DNA of 64,000 nt from Psychrobacillus sp. NEAU-3TGS. GTDB lineage: Bacteria > Bacillota > Bacilli > Bacillales_A > Planococcaceae. This document shows, one piece after another, positions 33,817 to 43,034 of this stretch. The position numbers and the translations under genes are program-made. Where the stretch lies: positions 833,208 to 897,207 of the forward strand of contig NZ_JAPNOZ010000012.1 in assembly GCF_029955155.1 (NCBI RefSeq). Direction: 5' to 3'. A model generated the notes under the pieces. That model saw only the letters and a program-made list of their open reading frames with translations. It did no database searches and was not told where the DNA came from. How positions within the stretch are numbered: the stretch's first letter is position 1; every line of letters starts with the position of its first letter.

Positions 33817-34380
33817 TTAACGCTCATATCCGTCTACTACTACATCTAACTTTCCTGTTTCGGGGCAGATTACAAGCCCATGGACACTTATGTGTTTGGG
33901 AAACATCGGATGATTCTTGACCATATTAACGCTTTGTTCGACACTTTCTTCAACTGATTGAAATCCTGTTAACCAGCTTTTAACGTCAATACCTGCATTC
34001 ATTAAGGTTGGTAGGACGGTTTCATCTAATCCGCCTTCCTTACATTTTTCTAAGAAAGAATTAGGCTCTAACCCATTCATTCCACAACCATGATGTCCAA
34101 CGATCGCGACTTCTTTTGCACCAAGCTCATAAACGGCAACTAATATACTTCGCATGACACTTCCAAATGGATGCGACACAATTGCTCCCGCATTTTTAAT
34201 AAGCTTGATGTCACCATTTTTTACGTTCATTGCTTTGGGCAATAATTCCACAAGTCGTGTATCCATACAAGTAAGAATCACCATTTTTTTATTAGGAAAT
34301 TTAGTCGTTTCATATTTTTCATATTCTTTATCTTCAACAAATTTGTTATTGTAATCAAGAATCTCAGAAATTAATGTCAT
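33817..34380 (-). CDS. Beta-class carbonic anhydrase
   Basis: 187 residues. Zinc ligands and active-site dyad are visible: Cys38-x-Asp40-x-Arg42 (LTCMDTRLVE), and His96-x-x-Cys99 (VGHHGCG). It interconverts carbon dioxide and bicarbonate in the cytoplasm. The family contains both canonical enzymes and YtiB-type proteins of Bacilli, which it resembles in length and in the LIKNAGAIVSHPFGSVMRSI segment. ATAGGAGTGATATAA precedes the ATG. Monocistronic. Confidence 0.92.
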   Translation of the reverse strand: MTLISEILDYNNKFVEDKEYEKYETTKFPNKKMVILTCMDTRLVELLPKAMNVKNGDIKLIKNAGAIVSHPFGSVMRSILVAVYELGAKEVAIVGHHGCGMNGLEPNSFLEKCKEGGLDETVLPTLMNAGIDVKSWLTGFQSVEESVEQSVNMVKNHPMFPKHISVHGLVICPETGKLDVVVDGYER

Positions 34381-34551
34381 TTATATCACTCCTATATAGT
34401 TTATAAAATTATTTCATAACTTTCTTTTATATTCAATATACAATAACTCCAATTGTTCTTACTATATATAGAAGCCTCTGAATTTACATGGAGTAATATG
34501 TAATCTATAGAGGAAACAGTGTAAACACCGTTCACTCTATAGTTAACTAAT

Positions 34552-36969
34552 CTATTTTTCTAATTTCACTCTTTGCAAACGTAAAGCATTTAACACGACT
34601 GACACAGAGCTAAATGCCATTGCTGCACCTGCAACCCATGGAGCAAGTAACCCGATGGCTGCAATAGGAATACCAAGTGTATTGTAGCCAAATGCCCAGA
34701 ATAAGTTTTGTTTAATATTGCGCATTGTTTTGCGACTCATTAAAATTGCATCGGCAATACTATTTAAATCTCCTCGGATTAGCGTTACGTCAGCGGCTTC
34801 CATCGCAACGTCAGTCCCTGTCCCAATAGCCATCCCAATATCAGCTGTAGCTAGTGCTGGAGCGTCATTAATACCATCTCCGACCATCGCCACTTTTTTA
34901 CCGGTCGCTTGCAGTTTCTTCACCTCTTCTGCTTTACCTTCTGGAAGAACTTCTGCAATGACCGCGTCAACGCCTACCTCTTTCCCAATAGCTTGTGCTG
35001 CTCGCTTATTATCACCTGTCATCATAATGACTTTGATACCCATTTCTTTCAAACGACGTACGGCTTCCACTGATGTGTCTTTGATTGTATCTGCTACAGC
35101 AACTAGCCCTGCATATTGTCCATTAATCCCAGCTAACATCGCTGTTTTACCGTCGCTCTCCAATTTCTCCATTGTTGGAAGAATAGCTGTAATATCGATG
35201 CCGTATTGCTGCATGAGCTTACGTGTTCCAATGACAACGCCTTGACCTGAAACGGTTGCTTGCACACCATACCCTGGAATTGCTTCGAAGAATTGGACGT
35301 CACCAAGTTGAATACCTTTTTCCCCAATCCCTTGTACGATTGCTTGTGCTAATGGGTGCTCGGATTGTTTTTCTGCTGCACCGATCAATGATAAAAATTT
35401 CTCTTCGTCTTGATCAGCTACTACTAAAATATCTGTTAATACAGGCTTACCATGTGTTACAGTTCCTGTTTTATCTACAACGACTGTATCAATGCTTTGT
35501 GTTTGTTCTAAATGCTCGCCGCCTTTGAATAAAATACCAAATTCAGCTGCACGACCCGAACCTGCCATAATAGAAGTTGGTGTCGCTAAACCAAGAGCAC
35601 AAGGACAAGCGATAACTAATACCGCGATTAACACTTCCAGTGCAGGTGTAAACTCACCTGGTTTAACCCAAATAATCCATACTAAGAAGGTAAGAATCGC
35701 GATTCCAACTACAATCGGTACAAAAATACCTGATATTTGATCCGCCATACGTTGAATTGGTGCTTTTGATCCTTGAGCGTCTTCTACTACTTTAATAATT
35801 TGAGCCAATGCAGTGTCACGACCAACTTTTGTAGCTTTCATTTTGATAAAACCATTTTTATTAATCGTCGAACCGTATAAGACATCACCGCTTTTTTTAT
35901 CAACCGGCAAACTTTCACCTGTTAACATGGATTCATCAACGGCTGACGTTCCTTCTAGTACTTCTCCGTCAACTGGAATTTTTTCACCTGGCTTTACTAA
36001 AATAGTATCTCCAATCATTACTTCTGCTAATGGTATCTCTTTTTCAATACCGTCACGTAAAACGATTGCTGTTTTTGCTTGAAGTCCCATTAATTTTTTA
36101 ATCGCTTCAGATGAACGGCCTTTAGCTTTGGCCTCAAATAATTTACCTAAAACAATGAGTGTAATCAGTACAGCACTTGTTTCAAAATATAGGTGGGGAC
36201 TGTGATGTGTCCCAGCTGTAATAATTGCCTGATAAACACTATAAAAATAGGCTGCAGAAGTACCCATAACAACAAGCACATCCATATTGGCACCGCCATT
36301 ACGAAGCGTTTTATATGCACCGACATAAAACTGTTTTCCGATAATAAATTGTACCGGTGTTGCTAAAATTAGTTGTATCCATGGATTCATTAAAAAGTCT
36401 GGCACGTATAAAAATGATGTAAAAGAAAAGTGCGCTACCATCGTCCATAATAATGGTAACGACAAAATAGCCGATGCAATAAACTTACGTTTCTGTTCTT
36501 TGATGGCCTTTTCACGGTGGTCTACTTGTTCTTTATCTTCTTGCTTTTGATGTGCACCGTAACCAAGCTTCTCTACCTTCGCAATAATGTCCGCAATTGT
36601 TACTTCTGACGGATTAAATTCGATTGTTGCTTTTTCAAGCGCTAAATTAACGTTCGCTGATGCAACACCTTCCATTTTATTTAACCCTTTTTCAATACGA
36701 GTAGAACATGCTGCACAAGTCATTCCTGTAATATCAAATTCCGCTTTTTCTTTCACTACACCATAGCCAAGTGCTTCAATTTTCTTTTCCAAATCTACTG
36801 CATTCAGTTTGGATGGGTCATATTTAATCGATGATTTTTCTAATGCCAAATTGACTGTTGCTTGCTCGACACCTTCCATTTTATTGAGCCCTTTTTCTAT
36901 ACGGGTAGCACATGCCGCACAGGTCATTCCAGTAATTTGTATATTTGATTCTTTTACTTCTATACTCAT
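34552..36969 (-). CDS. copA: Copper-exporting P-type ATPase CopA
   Basis: 805 residues, P1B-type ATPase. Two N-terminal heavy-metal domains each carry GMTCAAC-type copper motifs (about residues 12-17 and 80-85), then eight membrane helices. The transport site is CPC in [17 protein letters not shown], the phosphorylation loop DKTGT ([11 protein letters not shown]), TGES in the actuator domain, and GDGINDAP in the hinge. It exports Cu(I) at the expense of ATP. The ATG at 36969 follows GAGGAGGTAAACATT. It forms a copper module with copZ and csoR, each with its own CsoR operator. Confidence 0.96.
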   Translation of the reverse strand: MSIEVKESNIQITGMTCAACATRIEKGLNKMEGVEQATVNLALEKSSIKYDPSKLNAVDLEKKIEALGYGVVKEKAEFDITGMTCAACSTRIEKGLNKMEGVASANVNLALEKATIEFNPSEVTIADIIAKVEKLGYGAHQKQEDKEQVDHREKAIKEQKRKFIASAILSLPLLWTMVAHFSFTSFLYVPDFLMNPWIQLILATPVQFIIGKQFYVGAYKTLRNGGANMDVLVVMGTSAAYFYSVYQAIITAGTHHSPHLYFETSAVLITLIVLGKLFEAKAKGRSSEAIKKLMGLQAKTAIVLRDGIEKEIPLAEVMIGDTILVKPGEKIPVDGEVLEGTSAVDESMLTGESLPVDKKSGDVLYGSTINKNGFIKMKATKVGRDTALAQIIKVVEDAQGSKAPIQRMADQISGIFVPIVVGIAILTFLVWIIWVKPGEFTPALEVLIAVLVIACPCALGLATPTSIMAGSGRAAEFGILFKGGEHLEQTQSIDTVVVDKTGTVTHGKPVLTDILVVADQDEEKFLSLIGAAEKQSEHPLAQAIVQGIGEKGIQLGDVQFFEAIPGYGVQATVSGQGVVIGTRKLMQQYGIDITAILPTMEKLESDGKTAMLAGINGQYAGLVAVADTIKDTSVEAVRRLKEMGIKVIMMTGDNKRAAQAIGKEVGVDAVIAEVLPEGKAEEVKKLQATGKKVAMVGDGINDAPALATADIGMAIGTGTDVAMEAADVTLIRGDLNSIADAILMSRKTMRNIKQNLFWAFGYNTLGIPIAAIGLLAPWVAGAAMAFSSVSVVLNALRLQRVKLEK

Positions 36970-36984
36970 AATGTTTACCTCCTC

Positions 36985-37001
36985 ATACCTATTAGGGGTA
37001 T
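36985..37001 (-). promoter_or_regulatory. CsoR operator upstream of copA
   Basis: ATACCT-ATTAG-GGGTAT, a 6-5-6 inverted repeat 16 bases before the copA start codon. The 5-bp centre distinguishes it from the CstR sites. Confidence 0.75.
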
Positions 37002-37040
37002 AATTCATTGAAAATGAGAGAGTGCTTTAAAAAGCACTCT

Positions 37041-37247
37041 TTATTCTACCTCATATCCTTGATCTTCAATCGTTTCTTTAATTGTATCAAGTGTTACTTG
37101 CGATTCATCGAATGCTACCTCGACTTGAGCATCCGCTAGGTTCACTTTTACTTGTTCTACTCCTGCTAATTGACCAACGCTTCCCTCGACTGCATTCACA
37201 CAATGCCCACAAGACATACCCTGTACTTCTAAAGTTATATTTTTCAT
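37041..37247 (-). CDS. copZ: Copper chaperone CopZ
   Basis: 68-residue ferredoxin-like heavy-metal-associated protein. Cys13 and Cys16 in VQGMSCGHCVNAV bind Cu(I), which is handed to the N-terminal domains of CopA. The ATG at 37247 has AAGGAGAGAAAAAG upstream; an in-frame start at 37298 would place coding sequence over the operator. A 71-base gap to copA contains the copA operator, so both genes can be derepressed together. Confidence 0.95.
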   Translation of the reverse strand: MKNITLEVQGMSCGHCVNAVEGSVGQLAGVEQVKVNLADAQVEVAFDESQVTLDTIKETIEDQGYEVE

Positions 37248-37274
37248 CTTTTTCTCTCCTTTTGTATTCCCCTT

Positions 37275-37291
37275 ATACACTATGGGGGTAT
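37275..37291 (-). promoter_or_regulatory. CsoR operator upstream of copZ
   Basis: ATACAC-TATGG-GGGTAT (6-5-6), 28 bases before the copZ start codon. Confidence 0.72.
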
Positions 37292-37322
37292 ATATCAATT
37301 AAAAAAATAGTCACTATTCTTT

Positions 37323-37655
37323 TTATTTTTTCATGAGCTTTTGAATCGTTACTACTAATTCGTCTAATACTTCTTCATCACCTTCTGAAAGGCGATCGAC
37401 GACACAACCTTTTAAGTGACCTTCTAAAAGAATTTTGGCAACACTATTTAACGCAGATTGTGTAGCAGACAATTGAGTAATCACATCATCACAGTAAACA
37501 TCTTTTTCAATCATGCCTTTAATACCGCGAATTTGACCCTCAATTCGATTCAATCGAGTTGTTAAATTATTTTTCACATGTTCTGGATGATGACTTTTTC
37601 GACATGATGTAACCTCTTCTTTATGGCAAGCTACTTCCTCCACTAAGTTTTCCAT
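37323..37655 (-). CDS. csoR: Copper-sensing repressor CsoR with Cys/His-rich N-terminal extension
   Basis: 110 residues, all-helical CsoR family. The Cu(I) ligands are Cys55 (DVYCDDVITQ), His80 and Cys84 (LLEGHLKGC), the full copper-sensing set, in contrast to CstR at 32025. Cu(I) binding releases the repressor from the copZ, copA and csoR operators. The first 27 residues (MENLVEEVACHKEEVTSCRK, then SHHPEHV) add two cysteines and four histidines not needed for the core fold and may form an extra metal site. AGGAGGATAAACAG supports the start. Confidence 0.93.
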   Translation of the reverse strand: MENLVEEVACHKEEVTSCRKSHHPEHVKNNLTTRLNRIEGQIRGIKGMIEKDVYCDDVITQLSATQSALNSVAKILLEGHLKGCVVDRLSEGDEEVLDELVVTIQKLMKK

Positions 37656-37688
37656 CTGTTTATCCTCCTATCTTGATTACACTCTAAC

Positions 37689-37705
37689 ATACCTTAAGGG
37701 GGTAT
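37689..37705 (-). promoter_or_regulatory. CsoR operator upstream of csoR
   Basis: ATACCT-TAAGG-GGGTAT (6-5-6), 34 bases before the csoR start codon; indicates autoregulation. Confidence 0.75.
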
Positions 37706-37868
37706 GTAAAGTTAGAAGTTCGAGTTTTATCTTGTAATTTTTTGCGCCTAACATTTGGTTTAGCGGAGTAATTACTTTTGAAAAAAATAACTTTTCTAAA
37801 AACAAAACTTCCATTCGTCATCATAAACCCTCTGTTGGGAAAGTATCAATTAGTTGACTGAATATTCT

Positions 37869-37900
37869 ATAATTGAGAATACCTTAAGATAATTGAGAAT
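37869..37900 (+). repeat. Direct repeat with 20-bp period upstream of ahpC
   Basis: The 12-mer ATAATTGAGAAT occurs at 37869-37880 and 37889-37900, exactly 20 bases apart (about two helical turns). It lies in the 522-base gap between csoR and ahpC. It may be a regulator site; otherwise that gap holds only the CsoR operator and the PerR box. Confidence 0.5.
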
Positions 37901-38065
37901 TTATAAATGAAATAAAAATATACTTCCTTTCTGTTTCGGACCCATGAAAAGACGCATCTAGTCAATAAAACTATTATTAGCATCAGTATTAACCGATGAC
38001 TCGTACTCTAGGACAGAGTAGAATTGTTGACAAATCGGGACACTTATACGACAATAATTATGTAA

Positions 38066-38080
38066 TTATAATTATTATAG
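38066..38080 (+). promoter_or_regulatory. PerR box upstream of ahpCF
   Basis: TTATAATTATTATAG matches the PerR consensus TTATAATNATTATAA at 13 of 14 defined positions. A TTGACA lies 33 bases upstream (38027-38032). In B. subtilis ahpCF is a classic PerR target induced by peroxide. Confidence 0.8.
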
Positions 38081-38177
38081 TTAAGATGCAGTATATTTTA
38101 TTGTTACTGCCGTTTAGGACTGGACTATATAACCTAAACTAACTATGTACAAAAACACACTAGGAGGAATTTTAATT

Positions 38178-38747
38178 ATGTCTTTAATAGGAAAAGAAAT
38201 ATTACCATTCAAAGCTTCAGCTTTTAATAGCGGTAACGGTGAATTTATCGAGGTTTCTCAAGAAAACCTAAAAGGTCAATGGAGTGTTGTTTGCTTTTAC
38301 CCAGCAGATTTTACATTCGTTTGCCCTACTGAACTTGGAGATCTTCAAGATCAATATGCGACACTAAAAGATCTTGGCGTTGAAGTATATTCTGTTTCAA
38401 CGGACACACATTTTACACATAAAGCATGGCATGATCATTCAGATGCAATTAGCAAACTGGAATATATTATGATCGGTGACCCTGCACAAACTATTTCACG
38501 CAACTTTGATGTACTCGACGAAGAAGCAGGTCTTGCACAACGTGGTACATTCATCATCGATCCAGACGGAATCGTTCAAGCAGCTGAAATCAATGCAGAT
38601 GGCATTGGTCGTGACGCAAGCATTCTAGTTGATAAAATCAAAGCAGCACAATATGTTCGCAACAATCCAGGTGAGGTTTGCCCAGCAAAATGGAAAGAAG
38701 GCGAAGAAACACTTAAACCAAGCCTTGACCTTGTAGGGAAAATTTAA
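38178..38747 (+). CDS. ahpC: Alkyl hydroperoxide reductase subunit C (peroxiredoxin)
   Basis: 189-residue typical two-Cys peroxiredoxin. The peroxidatic Cys49 lies in [12 protein letters not shown], and the resolving cysteine in [11 protein letters not shown] near residue 168. It reduces hydrogen peroxide, alkyl peroxides and peroxynitrite, and is regenerated by AhpF. The ATG at 38178 has TAGGAGGAATTTTAATT upstream. ahpF follows 15 bases later; the upstream PerR box predicts peroxide induction. Confidence 0.97.
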   Translation: MSLIGKEILPFKASAFNSGNGEFIEVSQENLKGQWSVVCFYPADFTFVCPTELGDLQDQYATLKDLGVEVYSVSTDTHFTHKAWHDHSDAISKLEYIMIGDPAQTISRNFDVLDEEAGLAQRGTFIIDPDGIVQAAEINADGIGRDASILVDKIKAAQYVRNNPGEVCPAKWKEGEETLKPSLDLVGKI

Positions 38748-38762
38748 GGAGTAGATACAATC

Positions 38763-40289
38763 ATGTTAGACGCAGATATAAAAGCACAATTAGCCCAATA
38801 TCTTGAATTGATGGAGGGCGATGTTCTACTTAAAGTTAGCGCAGGAGAAGATAAAGTGTCGCGTGATATGACGTCACTAGTGGATGAGTTGGCCACCATG
38901 TCATCTCGCATTAAAGTAGAAATGGTAGACTTAGAAAGAACACCGAGCTTTAGCGTTAATCGTATCGCTGAAGATACTGGCGTTGTTTTTGCTGGTATAC
39001 CACTTGGACACGAATTCACTTCATTCGTTCTTGCCTTATTACAAGTGAGTGGTAGAGCTCCTAAAGTCGATGAGAAAGTGATCGCACAAGTGAAAAACCT
39101 TGAGGGCACTTATCGCTTCGAATCGTATATTAGTTTAAGCTGTCAAAACTGTCCGGAAGTTGTACAAGCACTTAACCTAATGAGCGTGTTAAACCCTAAC
39201 ATAACGCATACGATGATTGATGGCGCAGCGTTTAAAGATGAAGTGGAAAGCAAAAACATCATGGCTGTTCCGACTGTATTATTAAATGGAGAATCATTCT
39301 CTAGCGGTCGTATGTCTGTCGAAGAAATTTTAGCAAAACTGGGAAGCGGACCAGATGCATCAGAATTCGCGGATAAAGATCCGTATGATGTACTCGTTAT
39401 CGGCGGTGGACCAGCGGGTGCAAGTGCAGCAATTTATGCGGCACGTAAAGGCATTCGTACAGGGATTGTTGCTGATCGTTTCGGTGGTCAGATTTTGGAT
39501 ACAGCTTCGATCGAAAACTTCATCAGTGTTAAGCATACGGAAGGTCCTAAACTTGCTTCAAGTCTTGAGGAACACGTAAAAGAGTACAATGTCGATGTGA
39601 TGAACTTACAGCGTGCAAAACGTTTGGAGAAGAAAGATCTAGTTGAAATTGAACTGGAGAACGGTGCTGTTCTAAAGAGTAAAACCGTTATCCTTTCAAC
39701 AGGAGCGCGTTGGCGCAATGTTGGAGTACCTGGCGAGGCTGAGTTTAAAAACAAAGGTGTCGCATATTGCCCTCATTGTGATGGCCCATTATTTGCAGGT
39801 AAAGATGTCGCTGTTATTGGCGGAGGTAATTCCGGTATCGAGGCAGCGATAGACCTTGCAGGAATTGTAAACCATGTAACTGTTCTTGAATTTATGCCTG
39901 AGTTAAAAGCCGATTCTGTTCTACAAGAGCGTCTTTACAGCTTATCCAACGTTACAGTTCATAAAAATGTTCAAACGAAAGAAATTACCGGTACTGATAA
40001 CGTAAACGGTATTACTTACATCGAGCGTGAAACAGGTGAAGAAAAGCATGTTGAACTAGCTGGTGTTTTTGTTCAAATCGGTCTTGTGCCGAGTACGGAA
40101 TGGCTAGGTGACGCCGTTGAGCGTACGAAATTTGGAGAAATCGTTGTCGATAAGCGTGGTGCAACGAACGTACCCGGCGTATTTGCTGCAGGAGACTGCA
40201 CAGACAGCGCGTATAAACAGATTATTATTTCGATGGGTTCAGGTGCAACTGCTGCTTTAGGTGCATTCGATTATCTAGTTCGAAACTAA
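38763..40289 (+). CDS. ahpF: Alkyl hydroperoxide reductase subunit F
   Basis: 508 residues: an N-terminal double thioredoxin-like domain (about 1-195) with redox pair CQNC, then an FAD- and NADH-binding thioredoxin-reductase module with GGGPAG (FAD), CPHCDG (catalytic disulfide), GGGNSG (NADH) and GVFAAGDC. It transfers electrons from NADH through the N-terminal disulfide to AhpC. Length and architecture are those of canonical AhpF. Second gene of ahpCF with AAGGAGTAGATACAATC upstream, then a terminator. Confidence 0.97.
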   Translation: MLDADIKAQLAQYLELMEGDVLLKVSAGEDKVSRDMTSLVDELATMSSRIKVEMVDLERTPSFSVNRIAEDTGVVFAGIPLGHEFTSFVLALLQVSGRAPKVDEKVIAQVKNLEGTYRFESYISLSCQNCPEVVQALNLMSVLNPNITHTMIDGAAFKDEVESKNIMAVPTVLLNGESFSSGRMSVEEILAKLGSGPDASEFADKDPYDVLVIGGGPAGASAAIYAARKGIRTGIVADRFGGQILDTASIENFISVKHTEGPKLASSLEEHVKEYNVDVMNLQRAKRLEKKDLVEIELENGAVLKSKTVILSTGARWRNVGVPGEAEFKNKGVAYCPHCDGPLFAGKDVAVIGGGNSGIEAAIDLAGIVNHVTVLEFMPELKADSVLQERLYSLSNVTVHKNVQTKEITGTDNVNGITYIERETGEEKHVELAGVFVQIGLVPSTEWLGDAVERTKFGEIVVDKRGATNVPGVFAAGDCTDSAYKQIIISMGSGATAALGAFDYLVRN

Positions 40290-40305
40290 TGAACAAATAG
40301 TTAAA

Positions 40306-40337
40306 GGAACAGGCCAAAATGAGCCTGTTCCTTTTTT
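40306..40337 (+). terminator. Terminator of ahpCF
   Basis: GGAACAGGC pairs with GCCTGTTCC around a short loop, followed by six Ts. Confidence 0.85.
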
Positions 40338-40452
40338 GTGCACAAAAGAAAAGCTGTGTAAACTTGTGTGGCACTCTGTTTATTTTAGACATCAGCCCCC
40401 CTCTTCCCTCTGGGAGTGAGCCAACCATCCTCGAAATATGATAGTTATATTT

Positions 40453-41277
40453 TTATAGTAAAGTTTTTACATTACTAAACTTTATCTTTTCAAAATCCTT
40501 TTGTATCGTTAGCCATGGACGATCTTCTTCCCAACGAATTTTTACCGGCATTTTATAAGCTTCTGATAATTGTTCATCTGTCAGAACGTCTTCCTTTGGT
40601 CCCGAAGCTACTATTTTTCCGTCTCTAAGAAGTATCACATGCGAAATGACATCCACAATTTCTTCAATATGATGGGTCACATAAAGTAAATGACAATCGT
40701 TTTGGACAATCTCATTCATTAGAAATAATACTTCTTCACGGGAGAATACGTCTAAACCTGTACATGGTTCATCGAGAATAAAAATTTTTGGATCACTCAT
40801 TAAAGCCCTAGCAATAAGTACCCTTCTTCTCTCTCCTTGTGACAACAAATTATATGATTTTCCACTCAAATAATCTAAACGCAATGCAGAAAGTAAAGCA
40901 TCCGCTTTTTCCCAGTCTTCATTTGACACTTTTTCGTATAAACCAAATGAGGCAAATTTACCGCTTACAATAATTTCCTCTACTGTTTCGCGCTCTAAAA
41001 TTTGAGAAAACCTCTCTAATGAACTACTCACATACCCTATATCCTTCCGTAGCTCTGGTAGGTTGGTCTTGCCAAATTCATTGCCTAGGACTGAAACGTT
41101 TCCCGCGCTTGGAAAGTTATAACCATTGACTATGTTTAGTAATGAGGTTTTTCCAGAACCATTCAACCCCAGAATGGCCCAATGCTCATTTTCTTTTACT
41201 TCCCAGTTAATCTGACTTAATATTTCCTGACCGCTTCTTCTCCACGATACATCCTTAAAAGTAATAACTTTATCCAT
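40453..41277 (-). CDS. ABC transporter ATP-binding protein (YlmA-like)
   Basis: 274 residues of one ATPase domain. Walker A is GLNGSGKTSLL, the signature LLSQGERRR (a variant of LSGGQ), Walker B FILDEPCTGLD, and the H-loop YVTHHIEE. The final 35 residues extend beyond the core. No permease gene is adjacent. Stand-alone ATPases of this shape (YlmA/ModF-like) may pair with a distant permease or act on another substrate. The ATG at 41277 follows GGGGGAAAGTT. Confidence 0.88.
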   Translation of the reverse strand: MDKVITFKDVSWRRSGQEILSQINWEVKENEHWAILGLNGSGKTSLLNIVNGYNFPSAGNVSVLGNEFGKTNLPELRKDIGYVSSSLERFSQILERETVEEIIVSGKFASFGLYEKVSNEDWEKADALLSALRLDYLSGKSYNLLSQGERRRVLIARALMSDPKIFILDEPCTGLDVFSREEVLFLMNEIVQNDCHLLYVTHHIEEIVDVISHVILLRDGKIVASGPKEDVLTDEQLSEAYKMPVKIRWEEDRPWLTIQKDFEKIKFSNVKTLL

Positions 41278-41510
41278 AACTTTCCCCCATATTTGAAATA
41301 ATTTCATACTTCACCTTGAGTTGTGCACAGTTGCTCAGAATATATTCGTTTATCACAATATATTATACACAAGTTAATATACTTTAAATTATAGAAGAGT
41401 AGATTAGTAAAAACTCTTATAATAGAATGCATAAAGGAACAAGAGCGCTAAGCACCTGTCACTGGCCAATTTAGCTCATGAGAACGATAAAGTACAATAA
41501 CGGACATAAT

Positions 41511-41700
41511 AAGGAAACTGCGCGGTAACAAGTTGAATAAATTATCCGCAATGATTTTCAGTACAGGGCGGACGCTTTCCGCCGGGTGAGTGATGAGCCT
41601 TCACCGACGCTTTCGCGTACGTTGTGAAGTCTCATCTTCTCACTCTTCCGGCAGGAGTCGCCGCCCTTCCGCGAAAATCAAAGGAGCTTGCTGACTAATT
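41511..41700 (-). repeat. Dispersed GC-rich repeat, copy 5 (reverse)
   Basis: Full reverse copy in the 1,090-base gene-free stretch between the ABC ATPase and FMN reductase genes. Blocks AAGGAAACTGCGCGGTAAC, GGGCGGACGCTTTCCGCCGG and CGGCAGGAGTCGCCGCCC mark it. It faces copy 6 across about 357 bases. Confidence 0.7.
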
Positions 41701-42056
41701 CGTTTCTCGCTTTAAAACCAAGAGTTTTATTGGAACCGAAGAATAAAAGCCATTATTAGTAAATATCTCGTAGAAACTAGTCCAGTAAATGGGTAAAAGC
41801 AATCAGCAGTTTAGAAAGTAAGTAACTAGTTCTATAAGAAAGCAACCAATTTAGATACGTAAGCAATCAATCAAAGAGTTTGCTTAATAGGAGATGAAAT
41901 TAATTTTACTAAAATATACATTACTCGGTATTCTGTTTCACTGATTGATAAGTAATTTTTTTCATCTAGTGATAGCCGCCACTTTTAGCTACGTGCAGTG
42001 GCTCTAATATTTCTAATTGGTTTGTGTAGCTAAACGTTAATTAGCTAGCATATTTT
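41701..42056. other. Gene-free AT-rich stretch between inverted repeats
   Basis: No credible coding frame, promoter or RNA was found. Short AAGCAAYCA-like motifs recur irregularly near 41803, 41842 and 41864. The stretch is bounded by facing repeat copies. Confidence 0.5.
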
Positions 42057-42287
42057 GTTGATTGAAGCGGAAGGCGGCGACTCCAGCGGGAACAGCGCGA
42101 GCTGAAAGCCCCGCAGGAACGTAAGTTCCGAGGAGATTGAAGCCGTGCCCGCGGAAAGCGTCCGACTGCAGCGGAAATCATAATGGACACTTAATCGAAC
42201 TTGTTTACCGCACAGTTTCTTTATAATGCTACTTGAAAAAAGTTTCCGCCTATCTAAATCTTCTAGAGTTCCCTAACCAATAAAAAA
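42057..42287 (+). repeat. Dispersed GC-rich repeat, copy 6 (forward) with tail
   Basis: The copy closest to copy 1: GCGGCGACTCCAGCGGGAAC, GCTGAAAGCCCCGCAGGA, GTTCCGAGGAGATTGAAGCC, TGCCCGCGGAAAGCGTCCG, GCGGAAATCA and TTACCGCACAGTTTC follow in order. The tail ATGCTACTTGAAAAAAGTTT with CCCTAACCAATAAAAAA matches the tail near 4.71-4.77 kb. Confidence 0.7.
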
Positions 42288-42328
42288 ATGCACATATCAG
42301 ATTGGATATCTGGATTAATGTGCATTTT
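42282..42328 (-). terminator. Terminator after the FMN reductase gene
   Basis: AAAATGCACAT pairs with ATGTGCATTTT (42318-42328), with a seven-T tract on the minus strand, just past the stop codon. Confidence 0.75.
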
Positions 42329-42365
42329 GAATGTTCCAGTCAACAAATTTGTTACATAGGATTTA

Positions 42366-42905
42366 CTAGCGAATACTTTCCTGAAATTTACTAGCCGCAT
42401 ATAATGCTTGTGTATCTTGAAGAATTTCCCCCGGTTTGTTACCTTCCCCAATAATATACCCTTCAAAATTTGTTCCCATAAAATCAAAAATATGTTGGAA
42501 CTGCTGAATTAGTGGTAAGCCTTTCACGTATGGGTTATCTCCACCCACTGCAATCACATATGCTTTTTTTTGAGCCATTTGATTTTTAAAATCAGGATAC
42601 TGTGCGTCTTTCAATGTCTGAGACCAGCGATCAATAAAATTTTTCATCGTTCCCGACATGGTATACCAATAAATCGGCGTAGAGAAAATAAGAATTTCAT
42701 GCTGAAGTATGCGATCAATGATTGAATTATAATCATCATCGATTTTCGTAAACCCTTCCTCAGCATGCCGCTTATCCTCTATCGGTTTAATCAAATAATC
42801 CTTCAAATATATCTCTTCTACGTCCAATCCTTGAATCGCCTTCTTTGTTAATGTCTCTGTATTGCCGTTTGGACGAGTTCCTCCGTACAGAACTGCTATG
42901 GTCAT
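42366..42905 (-). CDS. NAD(P)H-dependent FMN oxidoreductase, flavodoxin-like
   Basis: 179 residues with a flavodoxin-like fold: AVLYGGTRPNGNTETLTKKA is the FMN phosphate-binding loop, and IFSTPIYWYTMSGTMKNFIDRW the isoalloxazine loop. Such enzymes reduce quinones, azo compounds or nitro groups or supply reduced flavin. GGAGG lies eight bases before ATG 42905; ATG 42908 is an equally possible start. Divergent from a LysR gene with a palindrome in between, which points to LysR control. Confidence 0.87.
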   Translation of the reverse strand: MTIAVLYGGTRPNGNTETLTKKAIQGLDVEEIYLKDYLIKPIEDKRHAEEGFTKIDDDYNSIIDRILQHEILIFSTPIYWYTMSGTMKNFIDRWSQTLKDAQYPDFKNQMAQKKAYVIAVGGDNPYVKGLPLIQQFQHIFDFMGTNFEGYIIGEGNKPGEILQDTQALYAASKFQESIR

Positions 42906-42989
42906 CATAAATCCCTCCACTTTATCGTGAATTTGTTATTCTATAGTTTCCATTATATAATGAAAACATTAATCATTAAAACGGATTAT

Positions 42990-43004
42990 ATTGATTGAAT
43001 CAAT
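42990..43004. promoter_or_regulatory. LysR-type operator in the divergent region
   Basis: ATTGATT-G-AATCAAT is a perfect 15-bp palindrome containing the T-N11-A core of LysR boxes. It lies 30 bases before the LysR start and 85 bases before the FMN reductase start. Confidence 0.65.
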
Positions 43005-43034
43005 CGTAAAATACGATTTAAGAAGGTGAAACAT

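Noticed and set aside
34718-36082. Long open frames on the plus strand opposite copA (up to 175 codons)
   Set aside because: Antisense shadows of a strongly conserved P-type ATPase; no ribosome binding sites and no family features.
41790-41885. Recurring AAGCAAYCA-like short motifs that at first look like a CRISPR array
   Set aside because: The motifs are under 10 bases, spaced irregularly and imperfect; no repeat-spacer regularity and no cas genes.
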